Shown piece by piece: positions 24,848-32,273 of a stretch of DNA of 64,000 bases. The notes beneath the pieces are model-generated. The model saw nothing but the letters and a program-made list of their open reading frames with translations. It was not told the origin of the DNA and ran no database searches. This stretch comes from Gammaproteobacteria bacterium (GTDB taxonomy: Bacteria; Pseudomonadota; Gammaproteobacteria; HK1), in the NCBI GenBank assembly GCA_022824305.1, contig JAJEAD010000039.1:62001-126000 (forward strand), in the 5' to 3' direction. Each line of letters starts with the position of its first letter. Within the stretch, counting starts at the first letter, position 1. The translations under genes were made by a program, and so were the position numbers.

Positions 24848-26400
24848 GGCGCCCGCTCCCCGGAGGCGGCGCCCGTTTCGTGCGCCCCGGCCATGAGGAG
24901 GCCGATCCCTTCGCGGTCGATCGAGTTCGCCGCGTGCGTCCCGGAGAGCTCGCCGCGCGAGATGACCGCGATGCGGTCGGCGATCTCGAAGATCTCGTCG
25001 AGGTCCTGGCTGATCACCAGCACCGCGGCGCCGGCCCGGGCCATGTCGATGAGGGCCTGGCGGATGAGCGCGGCGGCGCCCGCGTCCACTCCCCAGGTCG
25101 GCTGGTTGATCACCACGATGCGTGGACTGCGATCGAGCTCCCGTCCGAGGACGAACTTCTGGAGGTTCCCCCCGGAGAGCGCGCTCGCCTGCGGGTTGGG
25201 ATGGCTGGTGCGCACGTCGAAGGCCCGCACCACGCGCTCGCTCACCTCGCGGGTCCGGGGGCGGTCGACGAAGCCCGCGTGCACCATCTCCGCGTCGGAG
25301 GCGTGGCGTGTGAGCAGCACGTTGTCGGAGAGCTCGAGGCTGGGAAGCGCGCTGTGCCCGAGCCGCTCCTCGGGCACGAAGGCGGCTCCGAGGCGGCGCC
25401 GCGCGGTGATGCCCTGTCCGCCGCAGGGCATGCCGGCGAGCGCCACGCTCGCCTCGGCCGGGGCGAGGCGCTCTCCGGATAGCGCGTCGAAGAGCTCTGT
25501 CTGTCCGTTGCCCGCCACGCCCGCGATCGCGACCACCTCGCCCGTTCGCACCTCGAGGGAGATGTCGTGCAGGCGCACCCCGAAGGGGCCCTCCGCGGGA
25601 AGGGTCAGGTCCGAGACCGCCAGCATGACCGCGTCCTCGCTCTCGCGCGCTTCCGTGCGCACCTCGTGCACGTCCGCCCCCACCATGAGGCGGGCGAGGG
25701 ACGCGGCGGTCTCCTGCGTGGGATCCACGTTGGCGGTGACCCGGCCGTGGCGCAGGATGGTGGCGTGGTGGCACAGGCGCTTCACCTCTTCCAGCCGGTG
25801 CGAGATGTAGAGCACCGCGCAGCCCTCGCCGGCGAGGCGGCGCAGGGTGACGAAGAGCTGATCGGCCTCCTGCGGAGTGAGCACCGCGGTCGGTTCGTCC
25901 ATGATGAGCAGGCGAGGCTCCTGCAGCAGGCAGCGGACGATCTCGATGCGCTGGCGCTCGCCCACCGAGAGATCCGCAACCAGGGCGTCGGGGGCCAGCG
26001 GCAGGCCGTACTCCTGCGAGACCTCCACGATGCGCGCCGCGAGCGCCTCCCGGTCGAAGGCGCCGGGCAGGGCGAGCGCGATGTTCTCCGCCACCGTGAG
26101 GGCGTCGAAGAGCGAGAAGTGCTGGAAGACCATGCCGATCCCCAGACGCCGGGCGGCGGCCGGGTTGGCGACGCTCACCGGTCGGCCGCGCCAGCGCAGC
26201 TCACCGCCGCTCGGCTGCAGGGCGCCGTAGATGACCTTGACCAGCGTGGACTTGCCGGCGCCGTTCTCCCCGAGCAGGGCGTGGATCGTCCCCGGGCGCA
26301 GGGAGAGGGAGACCTCGTCGTTGGCGGTGAAGTCGCCGAAGCGCTTCACGATGCCGATGGCTTCGAGCAGGTAGCCCGGGTCGGTCGAGGTTTCGCTCAC
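24844..26400 (-). CDS. ABC transporter ATPase with two nucleotide-binding domains, nucleoside/sugar type
   Basis: The 518-residue cytoplasmic subunit holds two ATPase domains in tandem. The first is canonical, with Walker A GENGAGKST, signature LSVGERQRIEI and Walker B LLIMDEPTAVL. The second (from about residue 265) has GVAGNGQTE in place of Walker A, LSGGNLQKFVLGREL as signature and VVINQPTWGVD in place of Walker B, so it probably binds but does not hydrolyse ATP well, as usual in this subfamily. It starts with GTG and is the first gene of the importer operon. Confidence 0.92.
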   Translation of the reverse strand: MSETSTDPGYLLEAIGIVKRFGDFTANDEVSLSLRPGTIHALLGENGAGKSTLVKVIYGALQPSGGELRWRGRPVSVANPAAARRLGIGMVFQHFSLFDALTVAENIALALPGAFDREALAARIVEVSQEYGLPLAPDALVADLSVGERQRIEIVRCLLQEPRLLIMDEPTAVLTPQEADQLFVTLRRLAGEGCAVLYISHRLEEVKRLCHHATILRHGRVTANVDPTQETAASLARLMVGADVHEVRTEARESEDAVMLAVSDLTLPAEGPFGVRLHDISLEVRTGEVVAIAGVAGNGQTELFDALSGERLAPAEASVALAGMPCGGQGITARRRLGAAFVPEERLGHSALPSLELSDNVLLTRHASDAEMVHAGFVDRPRTREVSERVVRAFDVRTSHPNPQASALSGGNLQKFVLGRELDRSPRIVVINQPTWGVDAGAAALIRQALIDMARAGAAVLVISQDLDEIFEIADRIAVISRGELSGTHAANSIDREGIGLLMAGAHETGAASGERAP

Positions 26401-26784
26401 CGAGCGCTCCGCGCGCGCGGCGCGGGCCCGACCGGCTCACCGCAATGCAGCAACTGGATCTCCATGTCGCGCGCAAACCCCACTTCCGGGGGATGATGCC
26501 GATCGGTCGCTGCCGATCAACCTGGGCTGATGGGCATGACGGTGTGCGTGGGAGGGGAGAGGGACAGCAGACATGGCCGCTTGACCGGATTTCTTTCCAT
26601 TGTATAGCGCACAGGCTCCCCTGCTCTTGCCTACTGTCCGACTGATTCCGAGCCCGATCGTGGTGACCCGAAGGACTCGGGGTTCACGCCTTCACCGCAA
26701 TGCATGGGGTCGCGGCACCCCGCCACCCCCAAATCGGAGTGCGCCAGTCTTCACTCCGCGGGCGACCGGGCCGTGAGGCGCCCG
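26401..26784. other. Intergenic stretch upstream of the nucleoside importer operon, with a 13-bp direct repeat
   Basis: This 384-base gap separates the ATPase start (26400) from the stop of the next minus-strand permease (26785). No credible gene was seen in it. It should hold the promoter of the importer operon; a tataca-like -10 can be read on the minus strand near 26603, but without a good -35. The 13-base sequence tcaccgcaatgca occurs at 26437-26449 and again at 26692-26704 in the same orientation, and a small hairpin (gatcgg/ccgatc) lies near 26500. Confidence 0.4.
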
Positions 26785-27645
26785 TCAACCCACTCCGCCG
26801 ATCTTGTCGGGCTTGTTCCAGAACACGAAGGTTCGCTGTACCCAGACGACGAACATGAACATCGCCAGTCCCAGGAAGCTGAGGTAGATGATCAGCGAGA
26901 ACACTCGCGGTGTGTCGAGCTGCGAGGCCGAGACGCGGATCAGCGCGCCGACCCCCTTGCCGCCCCCGAGGAACTCGCCGGTTATCGCTCCCGCCATCAC
27001 GCCGACGGCGGCGATCTTGAGGCCGGTGAATACGTACGGCAGTCCCGTAGGCAGCTTCAGGCGAATCAGAGTCTGGAGCCGGGACGCGCCCATCGACTTG
27101 AACAGGAAGCGTTCGTTCTCGGTGGCGGCGTACAGCCCGGCCGCGGTCGACACGACGACCGGAAACGTGGCGATGAAGGCTGCGAGCGCCACCTTGGACG
27201 AGATCCCGAAGCCGAGCCAGGCGATGAAGAGAGGCGCGAACGCGACCTTCGGCATCGTGTCGATCGCGACGAGAATCGGCATGACCGCGCGCTCCCCGAA
27301 CTTGGTTTCTCCGACCAGCGTGCCGAGACAGAAACCGAGCCCCACCGCGATCAGGAACGCATAGATTACCGTCAGAGTGGTGGTGATGAATGCATCGAGG
27401 ACGTATCCGCCGGAGGTCAGGTTGCTTCCCACGAAGACGAGGTCGGCACCGGTCTCGGCGGGGCTCGGCAGGATGATGGGCGAGACGATTGCGAGCCGGG
27501 TGACAATCCACCACAGCGCGACGACTCCGAAGACGAGAATCGAAATGGCTATCGGTCTCGGTATCCGGTCGATAAATGGATCGCGTTCGACCCAGACCGT
27601 GTCCCCGGTCCCCGAACTTGCCTGGAGAGTATCGCCAGTGGGCAT
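26785..27645 (-). CDS. ABC transporter permease, SsuC/ThiX-like
   Basis: The 286-residue inner-membrane protein has six helices and the cytoplasmic EAA-type loop (ENERFLFKSMGASRLQTLIRLKLP) typical of permeases for sulfonates, nitrate, pyrimidine thiamine precursors and riboflavin. The N-terminal part includes IILPSPAETG, common in this family. Its ATG overlaps the stop of the ATPase gene (TGATG), and it is the last gene of a three-gene importer operon. The ligand is discussed under the binding protein. Confidence 0.85.
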   Translation of the reverse strand: MPTGDTLQASSGTGDTVWVERDPFIDRIPRPIAISILVFGVVALWWIVTRLAIVSPIILPSPAETGADLVFVGSNLTSGGYVLDAFITTTLTVIYAFLIAVGLGFCLGTLVGETKFGERAVMPILVAIDTMPKVAFAPLFIAWLGFGISSKVALAAFIATFPVVVSTAAGLYAATENERFLFKSMGASRLQTLIRLKLPTGLPYVFTGLKIAAVGVMAGAITGEFLGGGKGVGALIRVSASQLDTPRVFSLIIYLSFLGLAMFMFVVWVQRTFVFWNKPDKIGGVG

Positions 27646-28475
27646 CAGAGGAACCCCTCCCTGTCGAGTTTCGCGCGTATCTGACTCACGACTTCGCCGA
27701 ATCGTGCGGTGTTGATCATGTCGAGCGTTCGCGGGCGCGGCAGGCCGATTTCGACGACGTCCGCAATGCGCCCCGGGTTGGCCTGCATCACGTAGATCCG
27801 ATCGGAGAGGATGACCGCTTCCGGAATCGAGTGGGTGACCAGGAACGCGGTGGCGTGACGCTCCATGCAAATGCGCTGAAACTCCATGTTCATGAAGTCA
27901 CGGGTCAGCTCGTCGAGCGCCGAGAACGGCTCATCGAGCAGGAGCACGGCGGGGTTGGTGATCAACATCCGGCAGATTGCCGCGCGCTGCGCCATCCCGC
28001 CCGAAAGCTCGCCCGGATAGACATCCGTTGCCTCTCCCAGTCCGACCAGCTCGAGGAGCTCTCGCGCCCGCGCCGTCGCGTCGCGCGCCGCGGCACGTCC
28101 GCGGCGGACCTCGATCGGCAGCACGACATTCTCAATCGTGGTCTTCCAGGGCAGAAGCGTCGCCTGCTGGAACATCATTCCGATATCGGCACGCGGCCCC
28201 ATCACCGGTTGCTGCTCGAGCACCACTCGTCCGGAGGTGGGCGGAATGAGCCCCGCCATGACCTTCAGGAGCGTGGACTTGCCACACCCGGAGGGGCCGA
28301 TGACCGAGGCGAACTCGCCCCTGCCGAGGACGAGGTTGACATCGTCGATCGCGCGTAGCTGATTGCGCGAATAGACCTTGGTCAGCCGCTCGATCGAGTA
28401 CACCGGCCGATGGTCATCGGCCGGTGTGCTCGATGTTGCCGGTGTAACGGGATGCCGGGTCAGGGCGCGTTCCAC
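27645..28475 (-). CDS. ABC transporter ATPase, SsuB/NrtD-like
   Basis: The 276-residue subunit has Walker A GPSGCGKST, Q-loop MMFQQATLLPWKT, signature LSGGMAQRAAICRML and Walker B VLLLDEPFSALD, all canonical. There is no ATG before Walker A; the GTG at 28475, overlapping the last 16 bases of the binding-protein gene, is the best start. The protein energises the adjacent permease. The signature reads SGGMAQ instead of the common SGGMRQ. Confidence 0.87.
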   Translation of the reverse strand: MERALTRHPVTPATSSTPADDHRPVYSIERLTKVYSRNQLRAIDDVNLVLGRGEFASVIGPSGCGKSTLLKVMAGLIPPTSGRVVLEQQPVMGPRADIGMMFQQATLLPWKTTIENVVLPIEVRRGRAAARDATARARELLELVGLGEATDVYPGELSGGMAQRAAICRMLITNPAVLLLDEPFSALDELTRDFMNMEFQRICMERHATAFLVTHSIPEAVILSDRIYVMQANPGRIADVVEIGLPRPRTLDMINTARFGEVVSQIRAKLDREGFL

Positions 28476-29497
28476 GCATCGATGTGGACGTTGGTGTAGC
28501 CCGCGCTCAGGTCTTCGAAGGGACCATCCAGCGCGCCGCCGTCCAGCAGGCTCTGTTGCCAGGCCTCCCAATGCTCCGGCGGCTGGTAGCCGAAGCCCCG
28601 GTCCATGTAGGCATCCGTCGGAGTCATTCGCTCGATCACCGCGTCGAGGAGCGCCGCGGCGAATTCGCGGTCCTCGCCCTCCTGCGGGTTGCCGGCCGCC
28701 ATGTGCGTGAGCGCCTGGTCCTTGTTGGCGGGGTCGGACATGAAGCGCGTGCCCCGCACCAGCGCGCGGCCGAATCCCTCGACGACCTCGGGATTCTCGT
28801 CCATGTAGCTCTGCAGCACGGCATATCCGTTGCCGAAGAAGCCGAGGTATTCGTCGGGCGTAATCTCGTTGAGCTCCAGGCCTCGCGAAGCGAGGATTGC
28901 CGCGTCCGATACGGCGCCGGCATAGGCCTCGACCTCACCCCTCAGGAAGGCGACCGCGGCCGTGCCGCCATCGCCCACCGGCAGGAAGGTGTAGTCCTCT
29001 CCCTGCGTCATTCCTGCGTCGGTCAGGATCGCCTGTGCGAAGGACACCTCCGCCCCGTCCGCGGTGCCGACGCCGATCACCTGCCCCCGGAGGGATTCCA
29101 CGCTGTCCCTGCCGGAATCCGCCTTCACCAGCAGTCCGAACACGCTCTTGGGGTAGAGGTTGTAGAAGAAGACCACGTCGAGCCCGCGCTTCCTCGCAGC
29201 CAGCACCGGACCCGGGCCCGGCGCTCCAATCTGGGCCTGTCCCGCCGACATCGCCTGCAGCACCTGCGACGACCCGTCGACGGCCTCCACGGTGAGCGAC
29301 AGCCCCTCCTGCTCGAAGTATCCTTCTCCGATCGCCGCCCACATGGGCGCCCACGTGATCGCCGAAGGGTTCGGCACCGCCACGGTGATGCTCATCTGAG
29401 CGCTGGCGCCTGGCGCAAATCCCATCCCCAGCGCAATGACCGCGCCGGCAATGAGGCCGCCGACTCGCGTTCGCGTGTTCCACTTGCCTGCTCGCAT
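28460..29497 (-). CDS. NMT1/THI5-like substrate-binding protein of an ABC importer
   Basis: The 345-residue periplasmic protein has a Sec signal peptide (AGAVIALGMGFAPGASA, cleavage after about residue 35). The mature part is an SsuA/THI5-like binding fold (WAPMWAAIGEGYFEQEGLS, then QAQIGAPGPGPVLAARKRG). Ligands in the family include thiamine pyrimidine precursors, taurine and other sulfonates, nitrate and riboflavin; no thi, ssu or rib gene adjoins to decide. The start at 29497 is seven bases after a GGAGGA site. It is the first gene of the operon; its upstream region contains a transposase remnant. Confidence 0.85.
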   Translation of the reverse strand: MRAGKWNTRTRVGGLIAGAVIALGMGFAPGASAQMSITVAVPNPSAITWAPMWAAIGEGYFEQEGLSLTVEAVDGSSQVLQAMSAGQAQIGAPGPGPVLAARKRGLDVVFFYNLYPKSVFGLLVKADSGRDSVESLRGQVIGVGTADGAEVSFAQAILTDAGMTQGEDYTFLPVGDGGTAAVAFLRGEVEAYAGAVSDAAILASRGLELNEITPDEYLGFFGNGYAVLQSYMDENPEVVEGFGRALVRGTRFMSDPANKDQALTHMAAGNPQEGEDREFAAALLDAVIERMTPTDAYMDRGFGYQPPEHWEAWQQSLLDGGALDGPFEDLSAGYTNVHIDAWNAP

Positions 29498-29565
29498 ATC
29501 GAATCCTCCCGGATGATTTCTGAAGTCGGATACGCTGGCCGTGCCGGAGCCGGCCGGGTCGCAGA

Positions 29566-29805
29566 TCACTCCATTTCAATGAGAACTGCAAGCTTCGAGT
29601 CGATCACGCCGGAGCGGAGCGACGCAAGCGATACCGCATCGCGCTCACGCTCGACGCTCGTCAGATCCGGTCTCGTCGGTCTGCCGGACGCGCTCGCGAG
29701 CGTCTCTTTCGCGCAGCCGAGCTTCCCCGCGATCGACCCGAGCGCCGCCCACTGAGTGTCCTGTGCGGACCGGCGCACGAGCGCCATGCGAAGGGCCTGT
29801 TCCCG
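29566..29805 (-). pseudogene. Remnant of an IS3-family transposase OrfA
   Basis: The minus-strand frame ending at 29566 reads REQALRMALVRRSAQDTQW followed by AALGSIAGKLGCAKETL and later TSVERERD. This matches the N-terminal helix-turn-helix of IS3-family OrfA proteins, which run [43 protein letters not shown]. The frame has no start and loses similarity after about 60 residues; no OrfB or terminal repeats were seen. The gap 29498-29827 holds only this and the upstream region of the NMT1-type operon. Confidence 0.6.
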
Positions 29806-29827
29806 GTTTTCCCGTGAGCACCGATCC

Positions 29828-31003
29828 TCAGGCCGATTCGCCCAGGCGTCGCAGTCCGGCGTCGAGGTCCGCCATGAGGTCCTCCGGATCCTCGAGCCCG
29901 ATGTGCAGGCGCATGAGGAAGGGGGCTTCCGCCCAGGGCGCCGCACTGCGGGGGAGCGGGGTGTCGTAGAGCGCCACCAGGCTCTCGTAGCCGCCCCACG
30001 ACGAGCCGATGCGGAACAGGGATAGAGCGTCGACCATGCGTGCGACCGCCGCCCGGTCGCTGGTGTCGAGCACGACGCCGAAGAGGCTCGCCGCACCCTC
30101 GAAGTCCCGCCGCCACAGCGCATGCCCGGGATCGCCGGGCAGGGGCGGGTAGAGCACCCGCCGCACTCCGGGCTGTTCGGCGAGCCACGTGGAGAGGGCG
30201 AGCGCCGAACGGGCCTGGCGCCGGATCCGCACCGAGAGCGTGCGCAGCCCGCGCAGGGCGAGATAGCAGTCATCGGGTCCCGACACCTCGCCGAAGGCCA
30301 TCACGGTGTCTGCGAGGCGGCGGTGGAGCGCCTCGTTGGCGAGCGTGACGAGACCGATCACGAGGTCCGAATGACCGGCGAAGTACTTGGTTCCGGCCTG
30401 GATGGAGATGTCGACGCCGTGGGCAAGCGGCTTGAAGAAGAGGGGAGTCGCCCACGTGTTGTCCATCGCGCTCAGAATGTCGCGCTCCCGTGCCGCGCCG
30501 GCGATGGCGGGAACGTCCTGCATCTCGAAGGTCAGCGAGCCCGGCGCTTCGAGGAACACGAGGCGGGTGTTGGCACGAAAGAGCCGCCGGATGTCCGCGC
30601 CGATGCCGGGGTCGTAGTAGGTCGCCTCCACGCCGTAGCGTGCCAGCACCTCGTCGCAGAAGCGGCGGGTGGGGCCGTACACGGAATCGGTGACGAGAAC
30701 GTGGTCCCCGGCCGACGCGAACGCGCAGAGCGTCATGGTGATGGCGGAAAGGCCCGACGCGGTGACCACCGTGCGGCAGCCGCCTTCGAGCGCGGCGACC
30801 GTCTCGGCGAGCGCCCGGGCGTTGTGGGTGCCGTTCGCCCCGTAGGTGATCGCCTCGTAGGCCCGTCCATCGTCGAAGCGCCGGAGATAGCTCTCGATGT
30901 CGGGGGAGAGAATCGTCGAAGCCCGGTACACGGGCAGGTTGACGGTGCCCTCGGGCTCGACCCGGCCCCTGCCGGCCGCGACGAGCCGGGTGTCGTCCTT
31001 CAT
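29828..31003 (-). CDS. PLP-dependent transsulfuration enzyme, cystathionine beta-lyase-like
   Basis: The 391-residue protein belongs to the Cys/Met metabolism PLP family. The N-terminus MKDDTRLVAAGRG and the motif PVYRASTIL are typical of MetC-like enzymes; the active Lys is in IQAGTKYFAGHSD and the PLP-ring Asp/Asn region is AMDNTWATPLFF. MetC cleaves cystathionine to homocysteine, pyruvate and ammonia, but family members interchange activities, so a lyase or desulfhydrase role is equally possible. The start at 31003 was chosen by family alignment; an ATG 18 bases earlier is possible. It is divergent from the TauD-type gene. Confidence 0.82.
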   Translation of the reverse strand: MKDDTRLVAAGRGRVEPEGTVNLPVYRASTILSPDIESYLRRFDDGRAYEAITYGANGTHNARALAETVAALEGGCRTVVTASGLSAITMTLCAFASAGDHVLVTDSVYGPTRRFCDEVLARYGVEATYYDPGIGADIRRLFRANTRLVFLEAPGSLTFEMQDVPAIAGAARERDILSAMDNTWATPLFFKPLAHGVDISIQAGTKYFAGHSDLVIGLVTLANEALHRRLADTVMAFGEVSGPDDCYLALRGLRTLSVRIRRQARSALALSTWLAEQPGVRRVLYPPLPGDPGHALWRRDFEGAASLFGVVLDTSDRAAVARMVDALSLFRIGSSWGGYESLVALYDTPLPRSAAPWAEAPFLMRLHIGLEDPEDLMADLDAGLRRLGESA

Positions 31004-31216
31004 GCGTGGGAGTGAATCCATGGCAATTGCGGATAGCGGCGGCGCCGGAGCGCGGAATGGTACGGCGCGGGGCAGCGCGTGGCGATCCTGCGTGGGCCGC
31101 TCGGGCTCCGGAAGGCGCAGGAACAAGGGGGCGCATCGACGGCGGCGCGGGCCGCAATGTGGGTTATTCTCCACGCTACCGGCCGCGCCTGCCGGCCGAA
31201 TTGCCGGAGAAGTCCC

Positions 31217-32149
31217 ATGAGCGCGCTTCCCGACCGAGACGCCGCCGCCGCGCTGCGTGTTCGCCCGATGTCGATCCACATCGGCGCCGAGATCGAAGGC
31301 GTCGACCTCACGCGTCCCCTCGCGCCCGGCGCCGTGGCCGCAATCCGGGCCGCGCTGCTCGAGTGGAAGGTGGTGTTCTTCCGCGGGCAGGCGCTCGACC
31401 ACGCGCAGCACGTCGCCTTCGCACGCCAATTCGGCGACCCCACCCCGGGGCACGTGGTGTTCGGGGGCGACTCCGTCTATCCGGAGATTTACTCGGTCGC
31501 CAAGCACCGGGTCGCGAACAGCGTCGTAGGCGTGCCCCACGTGCGGCCCTGGACGGGCTGGCACACCGACATCACTGCCGCTCTGAACCCGCCGGCCGCA
31601 TCCATCCTGCGCGGCGTCACCGTCCCGCCCTACGGCGGCGACACGCTCTGGACCAATCTCGTGGTCGCCTACCGCAACCTGTCCGCGCCGATGCGGCGCT
31701 TCCTCGAGGACTTGAGGGGCATCCACCGTTTCGAAGACCAGCAGGAAGGCAGGATGAGCCGCGAGTACGCGGAGCACGTGCGACGCTCGCGCTTCGAGAG
31801 CGAGCATCCCCTGGTTCGCATCCACCCGGAGACGGGGGAGAAGGTGCTCTTCGTGAGCCCGGGGTTCCTCAAGTCGATCGTGGGGCTCGCGCCCCGCGAG
31901 AGCGAGGCCCTCCTCGAGCTGCTGTGGGAGCACGCGGTGCGGCCGGAGTTCACGGTGCGATTCCGGTGGGAGCCGGGCAGCGTCGCGTTCTGGGACAACC
32001 GCGCGACCGCGCATCTCGCCCCCCGCGACATCTTCGACAGCGACTTCGAGCGCCAGTTCTACCGGGTCACCCTCGTCGGTGACGTGCCGCGGGGCGTGGA
32101 CGGGAGGGAGTCGACGCCCATCGACGGCGATCCGATAGTCCCGGTCTGA
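31217..32149 (+). CDS. TauD/TfdA family 2-oxoglutarate dioxygenase
   Basis: The 310-residue enzyme has the iron triad His116-x-Asp118 (WHTDIT) and His266 (ATAHLAP), with the Arg for 2-oxoglutarate about 12 residues later (ERQFYRVTL). The family hydroxylates taurine, aryloxyalkanoates, alkyl sulfates, and similar compounds. The N-terminal part (IGAEIEGVDLTRPL) fits TauD proper. The substrate is unknown; the nearby SsuABC-like importer and transsulfuration enzyme make a sulfonate or sulfur compound attractive but unproven. The ATG at 31217 follows a GGAGA site. Confidence 0.85.
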   Translation: MSALPDRDAAAALRVRPMSIHIGAEIEGVDLTRPLAPGAVAAIRAALLEWKVVFFRGQALDHAQHVAFARQFGDPTPGHVVFGGDSVYPEIYSVAKHRVANSVVGVPHVRPWTGWHTDITAALNPPAASILRGVTVPPYGGDTLWTNLVVAYRNLSAPMRRFLEDLRGIHRFEDQQEGRMSREYAEHVRRSRFESEHPLVRIHPETGEKVLFVSPGFLKSIVGLAPRESEALLELLWEHAVRPEFTVRFRWEPGSVAFWDNRATAHLAPRDIFDSDFERQFYRVTLVGDVPRGVDGRESTPIDGDPIVPV

Positions 32150-32273
32150 GCCGGCTGTCCGCTCACGGGGCGAGTCGCAAGAGACCCTACACCCGCCGCG
32201 CCCGGCGGCGGGGGCGCGGCGGGTGAGGGCGTCCCGCGCGGCGGGAGGGGAGGCCGCGCCGCGGGGATGAGGC

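Noticed and set aside
26445-26645. Possible small gene in the gap upstream of the nucleoside importer
   Set aside because: No ribosome site, no codon bias like that of its neighbours and no recognisable motif.
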